This document shows, piece by piece, positions 9,071 to 17,700 of a stretch of 38,052 bases of DNA. The DNA lies in contig NZ_JAHXPQ010000011.1 of assembly GCF_019391655.1 (NCBI RefSeq), forward strand, positions 1-38,052, given 5' to 3'. Position 1 is the first letter of the stretch; each line of letters begins with the position of its first letter. Under the pieces are notes generated by a model, which had not been told where the DNA came from, ran no database searches, and worked only from the letters and a program-made list of their open reading frames with translations. Both the position numbers and the translations under genes were made by a program. The stretch comes from Mucilaginibacter rivuli. Its GTDB lineage: Bacteria; Bacteroidota; Bacteroidia; Sphingobacteriales; Sphingobacteriaceae.

Positions 9071-9097
9071 GATACCGCCTTGATTAGGGGCGGTATC
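9071..9097. other. Perfect 9-bp hairpin in the metY-metX gap
   Basis: GATACCGCC (9071-9079) pairs perfectly with GGCGGTATC (9089-9097) around a 9-base loop. Read with the operon (minus strand) the stem is followed by AATAAAATAA, not a U-tract. It is therefore not a good terminator for metY; it could be an mRNA-stabilising or processing element that sets the metY:metX ratio. In the plus direction a short T-rich stretch follows, but no plus-strand gene ends here. Confidence 0.6.
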
Positions 9098-9112
9098 GTT
9101 TTATTAGTTAAT

Positions 9113-10432
9113 TTATGCAAATTCAGGCTCAAACTGCTTTATTGCAGCAAAAGCACCTTCCAGGTCGGCTTTAATATCATCTATATGTTCAATACCAACA
9201 GCTATCCGCAATTGGTTTGGCAATACACCCGCGGCCAGTTGTTCCACATCCGACAGTTGTTGGTGCGTGGTTGCCGATGGCTGGATGATCAATGTTTTCG
9301 CATCGCCAACGTTGGCCAAATGACTTACCAATTTCAAATTATCAATAAAGCGGCCGGCATTTTCTTTATCTCCTTTGATCTCGAAGGTTAAAACAGCGCC
9401 AAAACCATTTTTGAGGTATTTTTTTGCTAATGCATGATGTGGTGATGACTCCAGCCCCGGATAATTTACTTTAGCTACCTGTGAATGTTTTTCTAACCAT
9501 TTAGCCAGCTCCAGGGTATTATCCACATGGCGCTGTACGCGCAGCGATAAGGTTTCTAACCCCTGTATTAACAGGAATGAATTGAATGGTGATAGCGATG
9601 GCCCGAAATCGCGCAAGCCTTCAACCCGTGCACGTATGATAAACTGGATATTGCCAAAAGGTCCATTAACACCAAATACATCGGCAAATACCAAACCATG
9701 ATAACCTTCTGATGGCTCGGTAAATTGTGGGTATTTGCCGTTGCCCCAGTTATAGGTGCCGCCATCAACAATAACACCGCCAATGCTGGTGCCATGTCCG
9801 CCTATCCATTTCGTAGCCGATTCCACCACCACATGCGCGCCATGCTCCAGCGGGCGAAACAAATAGCCCCCGGCTCCAAAAGTATTATCTACTATAACAG
9901 GCAGATCATATTTTTTAGCTAAAGCTGATATCTTATCAAAATCGGCAATGTTAAAACCGGGGTTGCCTATGGTTTCAAGGTAAATGGCTTTAGTTTTATC
10001 GTCAATCAGTTTTTCAAAGCTTTCTGCGGTATCATCCTTGGCAAAGCGGGCTTCTACACCAATGCGCTTAAAGGCTACCTTAAACTGGTTGTATGTACCT
10101 CCATAAAGAAATGGGGATGTAACAAAATTATCGCCAACCTGTAAAATATTGTTCAGCGCAATAAATTGTGCTGCCTGGCCAGACCCTGTTGCCAAAGCCG
10201 CAACACCGCCTTCTAAAGCAGCAATGCGTTTTTCAAACACATCGGTAGTAGGGTTCATAATCCGGGTGTAAATATTTCCGAACTCTTTTAGCGCGAACAG
10301 GTTTGCACCATGCTCGGCATTTTTAAAAACGTAAGATGTAGTTTGGTACAAAGGAACCGCACGTGAGCCTGTTGTCGGATCGGCATCCTGCCCTGCATGT
10401 AACTGTAGTGTTTCGAATTTTAAATTTGACAT
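9113..10432 (-). CDS. metY: O-acetylhomoserine sulfhydrylase (aminocarboxypropyltransferase)
   Basis: A PLP enzyme that joins O-acetylhomoserine with sulfide (or methanethiol) to give homocysteine (or methionine), the direct sulfhydrylation route. The 439-residue length and the motifs LHAGQDADPTTGSRAVPLYQ (start) and ESATKWIGGHGTSIGG (PLP lysine Lys208) are those of MetY rather than of the shorter cystathionine enzymes. IYTRIMNPTTDVFE and VDNTFGAGGYLFRPLEHGA are further family blocks. It is the first gene of the metY-metX-hom unit. Its long 5' leader carries a SAM-I riboswitch and a Cys/Met-rich leader ORF, and its promoter lies at about 10833-10864. Substrate sulfur source cannot be told from sequence. 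Confidence 0.95.
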   Translation of the reverse strand: MSNLKFETLQLHAGQDADPTTGSRAVPLYQTTSYVFKNAEHGANLFALKEFGNIYTRIMNPTTDVFEKRIAALEGGVAALATGSGQAAQFIALNNILQVGDNFVTSPFLYGGTYNQFKVAFKRIGVEARFAKDDTAESFEKLIDDKTKAIYLETIGNPGFNIADFDKISALAKKYDLPVIVDNTFGAGGYLFRPLEHGAHVVVESATKWIGGHGTSIGGVIVDGGTYNWGNGKYPQFTEPSEGYHGLVFADVFGVNGPFGNIQFIIRARVEGLRDFGPSLSPFNSFLLIQGLETLSLRVQRHVDNTLELAKWLEKHSQVAKVNYPGLESSPHHALAKKYLKNGFGAVLTFEIKGDKENAGRFIDNLKLVSHLANVGDAKTLIIQPSATTHQQLSDVEQLAAGVLPNQLRIAVGIEHIDDIKADLEGAFAAIKQFEPEFA

Positions 10433-10546
10433 AATTTGAAATTTTGATTTTTAGAAATTGTATTATTTTAATCGTTTTTAATGTTCAGGTTAAGGTGTGC
10501 CTGATGGGGATGTTACGGTATTTAGCAAGCTAAACAGGTGTGTGGG

Positions 10547-10666
10547 TTAGCACATACAGCAACAACACATATACATGCGACCGCTTGGGGTTTGAACGCA
10601 GGTATAAACATTTCGGAATTTTTTCCGGGGATTAAAAAGTTCTAAAAATTGAAACAGCATTTTCAT
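10547..10666 (-). CDS. Putative Cys/Met-rich regulatory leader peptide upstream of metY
   Basis: A 39-codon ORF on the minus strand, ATG at 10666-10664 and TAA at 10549-10547, checked codon by codon. The product begins MKMLFQFLELFNPRKKF and ends with MYMCCCCMC, so the last nine residues hold five Cys and three Met. There is one more Cys, in VYTCVQT. An internal ATG at 10576 would give just the 9-residue tail. It starts nine bases after the 3' strand of riboswitch stem P1 and stops 114 bases before metY. Such residue clusters are the hallmark of attenuator leader peptides, where ribosomes stall when the charged tRNA is scarce; here Cys and Met are the products or substrates of the downstream pathway. 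I do not know this peptide from the literature. That it is translated is inference. Confidence 0.75.
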   Translation of the reverse strand: MKMLFQFLELFNPRKKFRNVYTCVQTPSGRMYMCCCCMC

Positions 10667-10674
10667 GGTTATAC

Positions 10675-10782
10675 ATTTATATTCCCCGGCAATCCATTCA
10701 CCGGGACAGGATTTGGCACCTTCTCTTTTTGAGGGTTGCCAGTGGGTTAATGAGCCTGATCTCTCGCCACTTCTTTATAAAT
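10675..10782 (-). promoter_or_regulatory. SAM-I (S-box) riboswitch upstream of metY
   Basis: On the minus strand the conserved core pieces appear in order: AAGAAGTGGCGAGAG, GGCAACCCTC, AAGGTGCCAAATCCTG. Closing stem P1 is ATTTATA (10782-10776) with TATAAAT (10681-10675), a perfect 7-bp pair. P4 is TCCCGG (10706-10701) with CCGGGG (from 10689). SAM-I aptamers bind S-adenosylmethionine and usually switch methionine genes off. No U-tract terminator follows the aptamer. Instead a segment at 10631-10625 (TCCCCGG) can pair with the 3' strand of P4, and the leader ORF starts just behind P1, so the output may act through that ORF. Confidence 0.9.
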
Positions 10783-10832
10783 CAAACCTTGTTGAGGGGA
10801 ATGATCTTGGTATTCGCTACCAAATAATGTTT

Positions 10833-10864
10833 CAAATATAGGTCACACAGTGCCAATATTCAAA
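10833..10864 (-). promoter_or_regulatory. Promoter of the metY-metX-hom operon
   Basis: On the minus strand a TTTG box (CAAA at 10861-10864 on plus) is followed after 20 bases by TATATTTG (CAAATATA at 10833-10840). This matches the Bacteroidota -33 TTTG / -7 TAnnTTTG pattern. Transcription would start near 10827, about 45 bases before the riboswitch, giving a leader of roughly 395 bases. The promoter sits within 20 bases of the stop codon of the preceding trans-sulfuration gene. Confidence 0.75.
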
Positions 10865-10882
10865 ACTATATTTGGAATAAAT

Positions 10883-12004
10883 TTATAAACTACTGATTGC
10901 CAATGAAATATCTTCTATCAAATCTTCAATATTTTCAAGCCCTACAGATACACGGAGCAGGTTTTTAGGCGTTTTACTATCTGGTCCTTCAACCGAGTAA
11001 CGGTGTTCAATTAAACTCTCCACACCACCCAAACTTGTAGCCTGGGTAAATAACTTAAGGCTGTTTATTACTTTTTTAGCTTCCTCGGCACCGCCTTTCA
11101 CGCAAAATGACAGCATCCCACCAAAACTGAGCATCTGCTGCTTCGCGATGTTATATTGCGGGTGCGAGTATAAACCCGGGTACATTACCTTTTCAACCTT
11201 GGGTTGGTGCTCTAAAAATTGCGCAAGCAATAAGGCGTTACTTACATGGCCTTTCATGCGGTAGGGCAGCGTTTTAATACTGCGTACTAACATATAGCAA
11301 TCCTGAGGGGAAGGGATGGCGCCACCAAACTCCTGCACCTGCCTTATTTTTTGCCACCAGTCATCTTTCTGCTTGCATATCAGCGCGCCGCCGGTAACAT
11401 CACTATGCCCGCCTAAATACTTGGTGGTAGAGTGCATCACCATATCGGCACCTAAATTTAAAGGTTGCTGGCACATGGGGGTTGCAAAAGTATTATCCAC
11501 TACAACCTTTATCCCGTTTTCATGCGCTATCTCTACAACTGCACGTATATCCGTTATCTTTAATAAGGGGTTTGATGGCGTTTCAAGCCAAATTAATGCT
11601 GTGCTATCTTCAATATAATCATTAAGCGCAGCCATATCGTTCACATCAATAAAATCGAAAGTTAATATACCTTCAAACAGGTATTTTAGCTGGTTGCGTA
11701 AACCGTGGTACATATCATCGGGTGCTATAACATGACTACCCGGGGGCAGCGACTGAAAAACAGCCATCCCCGCAGCATTTCCCGATGAAAATGCAGCGGC
11801 AGCAGCACCGCCTTCAAGCTTGGCCAAAACGTTTTCGAGCGATGCACGGTTAGGGTTACTTATACGGCTATAAATATGCCCTCCGGGATAACCACCATCA
11901 GCATCGCGCTTAAATGTTGTGGAGAGCGTAACTGGTTGTATAACTGCACCCGTATCGGCAGATGTAACGTTTCCGGCGTGTATGGCAATGGTTTCAATTT
12001 TCAT
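10883..12004 (-). CDS. Trans-sulfuration PLP enzyme, cystathionine gamma-synthase/lyase type
   Basis: A 373-residue Cys/Met-metabolism PLP enzyme. Family blocks seen are YSRISNPNRASLE, ETPSNPLLKI, VDNTFATP and the PLP lysine Lys195 in HSTTKYLGGHSD. The C-terminal ESLIEHRYSVEG region is also typical. Size and motifs fit either cystathionine gamma-synthase (metB, making cystathionine from an activated homoserine) or cystathionine gamma-lyase (releasing cysteine). The two cannot be separated reliably by eye, so no symbol is given. The gene lies upstream of the metY riboswitch on the same strand but is outside its control; its own upstream region (12005-12199) shows no S-box. It provides a second route between homocysteine and cysteine next to the direct sulfhydrylation genes. 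Confidence 0.9.
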   Translation of the reverse strand: MKIETIAIHAGNVTSADTGAVIQPVTLSTTFKRDADGGYPGGHIYSRISNPNRASLENVLAKLEGGAAAAAFSSGNAAGMAVFQSLPPGSHVIAPDDMYHGLRNQLKYLFEGILTFDFIDVNDMAALNDYIEDSTALIWLETPSNPLLKITDIRAVVEIAHENGIKVVVDNTFATPMCQQPLNLGADMVMHSTTKYLGGHSDVTGGALICKQKDDWWQKIRQVQEFGGAIPSPQDCYMLVRSIKTLPYRMKGHVSNALLLAQFLEHQPKVEKVMYPGLYSHPQYNIAKQQMLSFGGMLSFCVKGGAEEAKKVINSLKLFTQATSLGGVESLIEHRYSVEGPDSKTPKNLLRVSVGLENIEDLIEDISLAISSL

Positions 12005-12048
12005 ATATACTTGTAGATGGCCCTAAAATACAGATTGGTTTTTAATTT

Positions 12049-12077
12049 AGTTACCCATGCGAACTAAAATGGGTATT
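12049..12077. other. Inverted repeats in the divergent intergenic region
   Basis: The 195-base gap between the divergent trans-sulfuration gene and the MG2/plug operon holds overlapping inverted repeats: TAGTT/AACTA and ACCCAT/ATGGGT. They could be an operator or alternative RNA stems. A TATTTTTG at 12160-12167 matches the -7 consensus for the plus-strand operon, but no -33 box stands at proper spacing. No gene is seen in the gap. Confidence 0.3.
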
Positions 12078-12199
12078 TAATTACCGTATGACAACAAATA
12101 ATTAACAAGCAGGATCATTTTTCTGACTTTACAGTATGTGTATTAACTATTTTAATATGTATTTTTGGTTAAACCTATTCTAAAATCCTGATCATATTA

Positions 12200-14734
12200 A
12201 TGCGCTTAACCAAAAGTTACCTGCTTTTTGCCATGCTATTATGTTGTGGCAAAATATTATACGCGCAAAACAAACCAGCACCGTTCAAACTCTTTTTCGA
12301 AAAGGTTTACCTCCATACCGACCGCGACCTGTACAGCCAGGGCGATACCATTTGGTATAAAGCCTATTTAATAAACGCACAAAACAACCAACCAATTAAC
12401 TTAAGCGGCAACTTATATGTTGAATTGATACAACAGGACTCATCGCTGATCCTTAACCGCGAGATTATCCGCATGGATATTGGTGTTGGGAACGGCGATT
12501 TTTCATTATCCGATTCTATACCCTCCGGCAAATATAAATTACGCGCCTATACCAACTGGATGCGCAATTTTGGTGATAATTTTATTTTTGAGAAAGAATT
12601 GACCGTTATCAATACTGAATTTAAAACAGCTGCACCCGCTGTTGTAAAACAAGCAACAAAGGGTGGTAAAATACAAAAACAAACAGCGGAAAAACCTGTG
12701 GTAATAAACAACCCGGTATTGCGCTTTTATCCAGAAAGCGGTTCGCTGGTTGAAGGTGTTAGTGCTATAATTGCTGTAAAGGCTGAAGACCGGATGGGCA
12801 AGGGTATACCAGCATCCGGCGCTGTATTAAATACAGCGGGAGATACGGTCGCACATTTCCGTTGCGATATGTTAGGAACGGGCTTGTTTGCCATATTGCC
12901 CGTACAGGGGCAGCAATACCATGCCGTTGCGACATCAAACATTAAAAAGGAATTTACCGCCGATCTGCCCCGGCCTTTAATAAAAGGCTTTGCTTTACGG
13001 GTAAACCATACCGACTCGGCTTTAACAGTTATTATAAGTTGTAATGATGCACAGCTGGCTGATGCCAGGGGCAAAACGCTCACCTTATCGGGAAAGCACG
13101 ACGGTAAAACATATTTTAGTAAATCATTGCAAATTACAGAAAATCAAATACTTATAAAAATTTCGAACGAGATTTTCCCGGAAGGAATTACTGCTATCAC
13201 TTTAACCGACGACCAAAACAAACCACATTGCGAAAGGCTGGTGTATATGCACCATAACGCACCTGCAGTAACTATAAAGGCTGATAAAGCGGTGTACACC
13301 TCAAAAGAGAAAGTAACCCTCCACATCAACACCAATAACGAAAAGGCAAACCTGTCAATGGCGGTTGTTGATGCCGGGGTTACACCAGTTGAAGACGAAA
13401 ACATTGAATCGTACCTGATGTTGAAATCGGAACTTAAAGGAAATATTGAACACCCCAACCGTTATTTTGATACTACCAATATCAATAGGGGAAAGCAGCT
13501 TGACCTGTTGCTGATGACACAGGGTTGGCGCGATTTTATTTGGCGCAGGCTGGCCGATACCGCCATCAGGATAAGTTATAAGGCCGAAGACGGCATTGAT
13601 ATAACAGGTAAAGTAAAAAACGAAAACAGTAACAGTCCGCTACCTGGTTTAAATATAACAATGTTTGCATCGGGTAATAAAGGCCCTAAATTACTTGCGG
13701 CTACCACGGATGACAAAGGCGATTTCGCATTCTCAAACCTGTTGTATTATGGTGAGGCTCCGGTAAAGCTATCAGCAGTAAATATAAAGGGCGAAAAGAA
13801 GGGCACTTTTTTTATGGATACGCTAAGTACTTTACCATTGCCAAATCAAGCGGCGGTCAACCTGGTTAACGCGCCTGCCGATTCGGCGAAAGGTGAATTG
13901 GCCGCTGTTATAAAACGGCAGTCAGCTTTAAAAACCGCGAGATTAAACAGCTCAAAACAACTTAAAGAGGTAAAAATCAGATCATCAAAATTTGTTATGG
14001 TAAAAAATGGGACTCCTTTTACCACTTGGGGCGCCGACCAGACTTTTGATATTACCTCAAAAGACTATCAGTTTAAAACCCTTGAATGGTTTGTATTACA
14101 AAATGTAAAAGGAGCCCTGCAAAGCCCGTCCGATTCGATAACGGGGATAGTTATCCCTGGTGAAGATACCGTAAGCTACCTGGGTGCTTCGTTAAATGGA
14201 ACTCCCAATATCTTATACCGCTCGAAATCAGTTAAATTACCACCTCAGTTTTTTGTTAACGGTATAGATTATTCTACCGATGATGCTGTAGAAGCCGAAG
14301 TGTACCGCAGTACCTATTACCCGCTGCCCATTGATAAATTTAAAAGAATTGTGATAAAGCATGTAGTTGGTAATTTAATAAATGCAAGGAACCCTGCAGC
14401 ACAGCAAATTATGGTTGACCGCTACTTTATTTACATTACCCTTAAAGAAGATGCCATGGCAGGGTATAATCCTGGTACATTACGCCCCATAATAAATGGA
14501 TATTACAATAGCCGAACATTTTACAAACCTTTGTATGATAGCATTAAAGACCTCAACAAACCCGATCTGCGTACTACCATACACTGGGAGCCCAATATTA
14601 ATACCGATGAAAAAGGTAACGCCACCATAAGCTTTTACAATGCCGACCCAAAAACTACGGTAAGGGTAATAGTACAAGGCGTAAAAACAAGCGGCGGACC
14701 CATTGTTGGTTCAACAATTTATGATGTTAAATAG
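12200..14734 (+). CDS. MG2-like / barrel-less TonB-plug-like secreted protein, paralogue 1
   Basis: An 844-residue exported protein of unknown function. A signal peptide (to about residue 23, LYAQ) is followed by an MG2-like macroglobulin domain beginning FEKVYLHTDRDLYSQGDT at residue 33. Further beta-sandwich segments follow (to about 450), then the strongly conserved LLMTQGWRDFIWRRLAD. A short carboxypeptidase-regulatory-like segment (about 470-540) comes next, and then a plug-like region starting KEVKIRSSK near 590 with QFFVNGID and YFIYITLK. The C-terminus ends in another conserved beta-domain (TIHWEPN...ISFYNADPKT). The plug resembles that of TonB-dependent receptors, but no outer-membrane barrel follows. 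It is the first of three tandem paralogues; the next gene starts one base after its stop. The role is not known; envelope location is inferred. Confidence 0.7.
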   Translation: MRLTKSYLLFAMLLCCGKILYAQNKPAPFKLFFEKVYLHTDRDLYSQGDTIWYKAYLINAQNNQPINLSGNLYVELIQQDSSLILNREIIRMDIGVGNGDFSLSDSIPSGKYKLRAYTNWMRNFGDNFIFEKELTVINTEFKTAAPAVVKQATKGGKIQKQTAEKPVVINNPVLRFYPESGSLVEGVSAIIAVKAEDRMGKGIPASGAVLNTAGDTVAHFRCDMLGTGLFAILPVQGQQYHAVATSNIKKEFTADLPRPLIKGFALRVNHTDSALTVIISCNDAQLADARGKTLTLSGKHDGKTYFSKSLQITENQILIKISNEIFPEGITAITLTDDQNKPHCERLVYMHHNAPAVTIKADKAVYTSKEKVTLHINTNNEKANLSMAVVDAGVTPVEDENIESYLMLKSELKGNIEHPNRYFDTTNINRGKQLDLLLMTQGWRDFIWRRLADTAIRISYKAEDGIDITGKVKNENSNSPLPGLNITMFASGNKGPKLLAATTDDKGDFAFSNLLYYGEAPVKLSAVNIKGEKKGTFFMDTLSTLPLPNQAAVNLVNAPADSAKGELAAVIKRQSALKTARLNSSKQLKEVKIRSSKFVMVKNGTPFTTWGADQTFDITSKDYQFKTLEWFVLQNVKGALQSPSDSITGIVIPGEDTVSYLGASLNGTPNILYRSKSVKLPPQFFVNGIDYSTDDAVEAEVYRSTYYPLPIDKFKRIVIKHVVGNLINARNPAAQQIMVDRYFIYITLKEDAMAGYNPGTLRPIINGYYNSRTFYKPLYDSIKDLNKPDLRTTIHWEPNINTDEKGNATISFYNADPKTTVRVIVQGVKTSGGPIVGSTIYDVK

Positions 14735-14735
14735 C

Positions 14736-17700
14736 ATGCTTAAAAGTACACTATTCACACTGTTCATACTTCTATCCGGCGTCGTTTTAAAGGCCCAGGA
14801 GGGGAGCATTACCGGAAAGGTTACCGATGGTAGCACAGGTAAAACAATCGCTTTCGCAAGCGTATTTTTGAGCAATGCAACCAAATCGGCACCAACCAAT
14901 GCCAATGGTGAGTTTACTTTAACAGGGATACAACCCGGGCAGTATGATGTTGTGGTGTCATACGTAGGTTATAAAACCTATTCGCAAAAGGTGCTTGTTA
15001 GTCAAGCACAAATAAAGCTTGATATTAAGCTTAATGTGCAGACAATCAACCTGAAATCAGTTTCAATTAAACCTAAAAAGACTGACAGGGTAGGCGATCT
15101 GAAACGCTTTACCGATGCCTTCATCGGCACATCCGATAATGCCCGTAAATGCACCATTGTAAATCCCGAGATCATTGATATTGATTATGACACCGATACC
15201 CGTACCCTTGAAGCATCAACTACCGAAATGCTGAAGATAGAGAACAGGGCATTAGGCTATCGGCTCAATATCTTACTAACCAATTTAAAAGTAAACTATA
15301 CTACCAGCGCGGTAAACTATAACGGCAAGCTGTTTTTTGAAGAGCTGAAGGGTGAACCCGATGAAGTTAAATTATGGAAAGCCAACCGTATGAAAACCTA
15401 TACCGGTTCGTTAAGGCATTTTTACCGCTCGCTTTATCAAAATGCCACAACCGAAAACGGCTTTGAGATCCACCACGCCGCATCCCATATCAATACGGCT
15501 AAAAAGCCTGAAGAGTTAATAACACGTAAACTGAATGAATTAGCGGTTAAAGGTGCTAATGCCGACAGGGATTCCGTACGGTATTGGAAAGTACAGCAAT
15601 CGTTAGCGCCATACCTTTACAACGTAAACAAATCCATCACTCCCGGCGATAGTGTGATGGAATACAACATGACCCCGGGTTTGTATAACCTTAAGTTCAA
15701 TAATCATTTATACCTCGTATCAAAAAACAAACAAACCATACGCTCAAACCTCGGTAGTTTTTATACCTGGACTATACTCAAACTGAATAAAAACATGGCT
15801 CAGTTTGACCATAATGGAATTCTGACGAATGATGCTGACGTTACTTATGAAGGTACACACCTCGAAAAAATAGCCGACCAATTACCTTACGATTTTGTGC
15901 CCGATAACGAGCCTAAGAGTAAAATACTAACCCAGGTAAAGGATACCAAACCAAAATTGTTCTTCGAAAAGATATACCTGCATACCGACCGCGAGCTTTA
16001 CACCCAGGGCGATACCATTTGGTACAAAGCGTATTTGGTTAACGCGCAAAACAGCCAGCCAATTGGTATCAGCGGCAATTTATATGTGGAGTTGATACAG
16101 CAAGACCCGGCACAAATAGTAAACCGCGAAATACTCCGCATGGAGCAGGGTACCGGCAATGGCGATTTTACCTTGCTGGATTCTATCCCATCAGGCAAAT
16201 ACACTTTACGCGCCTATACCAACTGGAGCCGCAATTTTGGCGATAACTTTGTTTTTGAAAAAGAATTGACCGTATTAAATACAGCTATCACTAAAACAGA
16301 TGCTGTTTTTAAACCCGAAAGCCCTGTCAGCAAAACATCGGCGCAGTTAAACTCAACGTTCCAGGCTGCAGTAAAAGCCCCGGTGGTACGTTTTTACCCC
16401 GAAAGCGGCTCGCTGATCGAAGGTGTAAGCTCAATAGTAGCTGTAAAGGCCGAAGATAAAAATGGTAAAGGCACAGCGGCAAAAGGCAGCGTCATTAATT
16501 CGGAGGGAGATACAATTGCGCGATTTAATTGCGATACATTGGGCTTTGGCATGTTTGCCATGTTACCAACAAGTGGCCAGGTTTACCATGCCGGCATCAG
16601 CAGGCAAAATAAAAACATATCTGTTGACCTGCCTGCGATACTCACAAAGGGGCTTTCCTTACGGGTAATGCAAACCGATTCGTTGGTGAGTGTTATTGTA
16701 GGCTGTAATGATGCTACCCTGGCTGATATTAAAGATAGGAAATTTACTTTGGCAGGAAAACATGCCGGTAAACCCTGCTTTATAAAAAACATACAAATAA
16801 CAGAAAATCAAACACTTATTAAAATATCAAATAATGTTTTCCCTGAAGGTATAACAGCTATAACATTAGCCGACGACCAAAGCAAACCGCAATGTGAGCG
16901 GCTGGTATATGTCCATCAAAACACCAATACGACCGGTATAGTTATACAAACCGATAAATCAGCTTATCATCCCAAAGAAAAAACAACAGTACATATTAAA
17001 ACAGGTAGCGATAATGCAAACCTGTCTATGGCTGTAGTTGATGCGGATGTGGTACCCGTACAGGCAGAAAATATCACGTCGTATCTTATGCTGCGTTCGG
17101 AGCTCAAAGGAGAGATAGAAACCCCCAACAGATATTTTGATACCACTAACATTAACCGCAAAAAACAGCTTGACCTGTTGCTAATGACCCAGGGCTGGCG
17201 TGACTTTGTGTGGCGAAGGCTTGCCGATACCGCCATCAGGATAAGTTATAAAGCTGAAGATGGCTTTGATGTATCGGGCAGAGTACGACAGAAATTTGGC
17301 AATAAATCTATTAAAGATGTAAACATTACCCTAACCGCGTTTAAAGCAAAGGGCCAGAAGATTTTTACTGCACGTACCGATACCGGTGGCAGATATGCCA
17401 TTAACAACCTGCAGCTATATGGGCCACAGGATGTAAAACTTACTGCACGTAATGATAAAGGTGTACGGTCGGGCTGGTTATTAATGGATTCGGTAAATAA
17501 CCAGCCGCTACCGGTATATGCAAAGCCGATTGTTGAAATTGATACCACATCGGCAATTGTTAAAGCTATCAATCAGCGGGGATTTGACCGTACTAAAAAC
17601 AGCATGAAGAACGGTATTAAGCTAAAAGAGGTTAAGATTAAGGAGAAAAAGCGGATATTTTTACAAAGCGGTGCAGTAGGTACCGAATTTGGTTATCCCG

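Noticed and set aside
10433..10546. Possible intrinsic terminator between the leader ORF and metY
   Set aside because: Short stems are present (10485-10504, 10521-10534), but none is GC-rich and followed by a U-tract on the minus strand, so no terminator is called.
10883..12004. Naming the enzyme metB or a gamma-lyase
   Set aside because: The motifs visible by eye do not separate synthase from lyase; phylogeny or assay is needed.
12160..12167. Full promoter for the MG2/plug operon
   Set aside because: TATTTTTG fits the -7 element, but no TTTG/TTG box stands 17-23 bases upstream, so it is mentioned only as a possibility.
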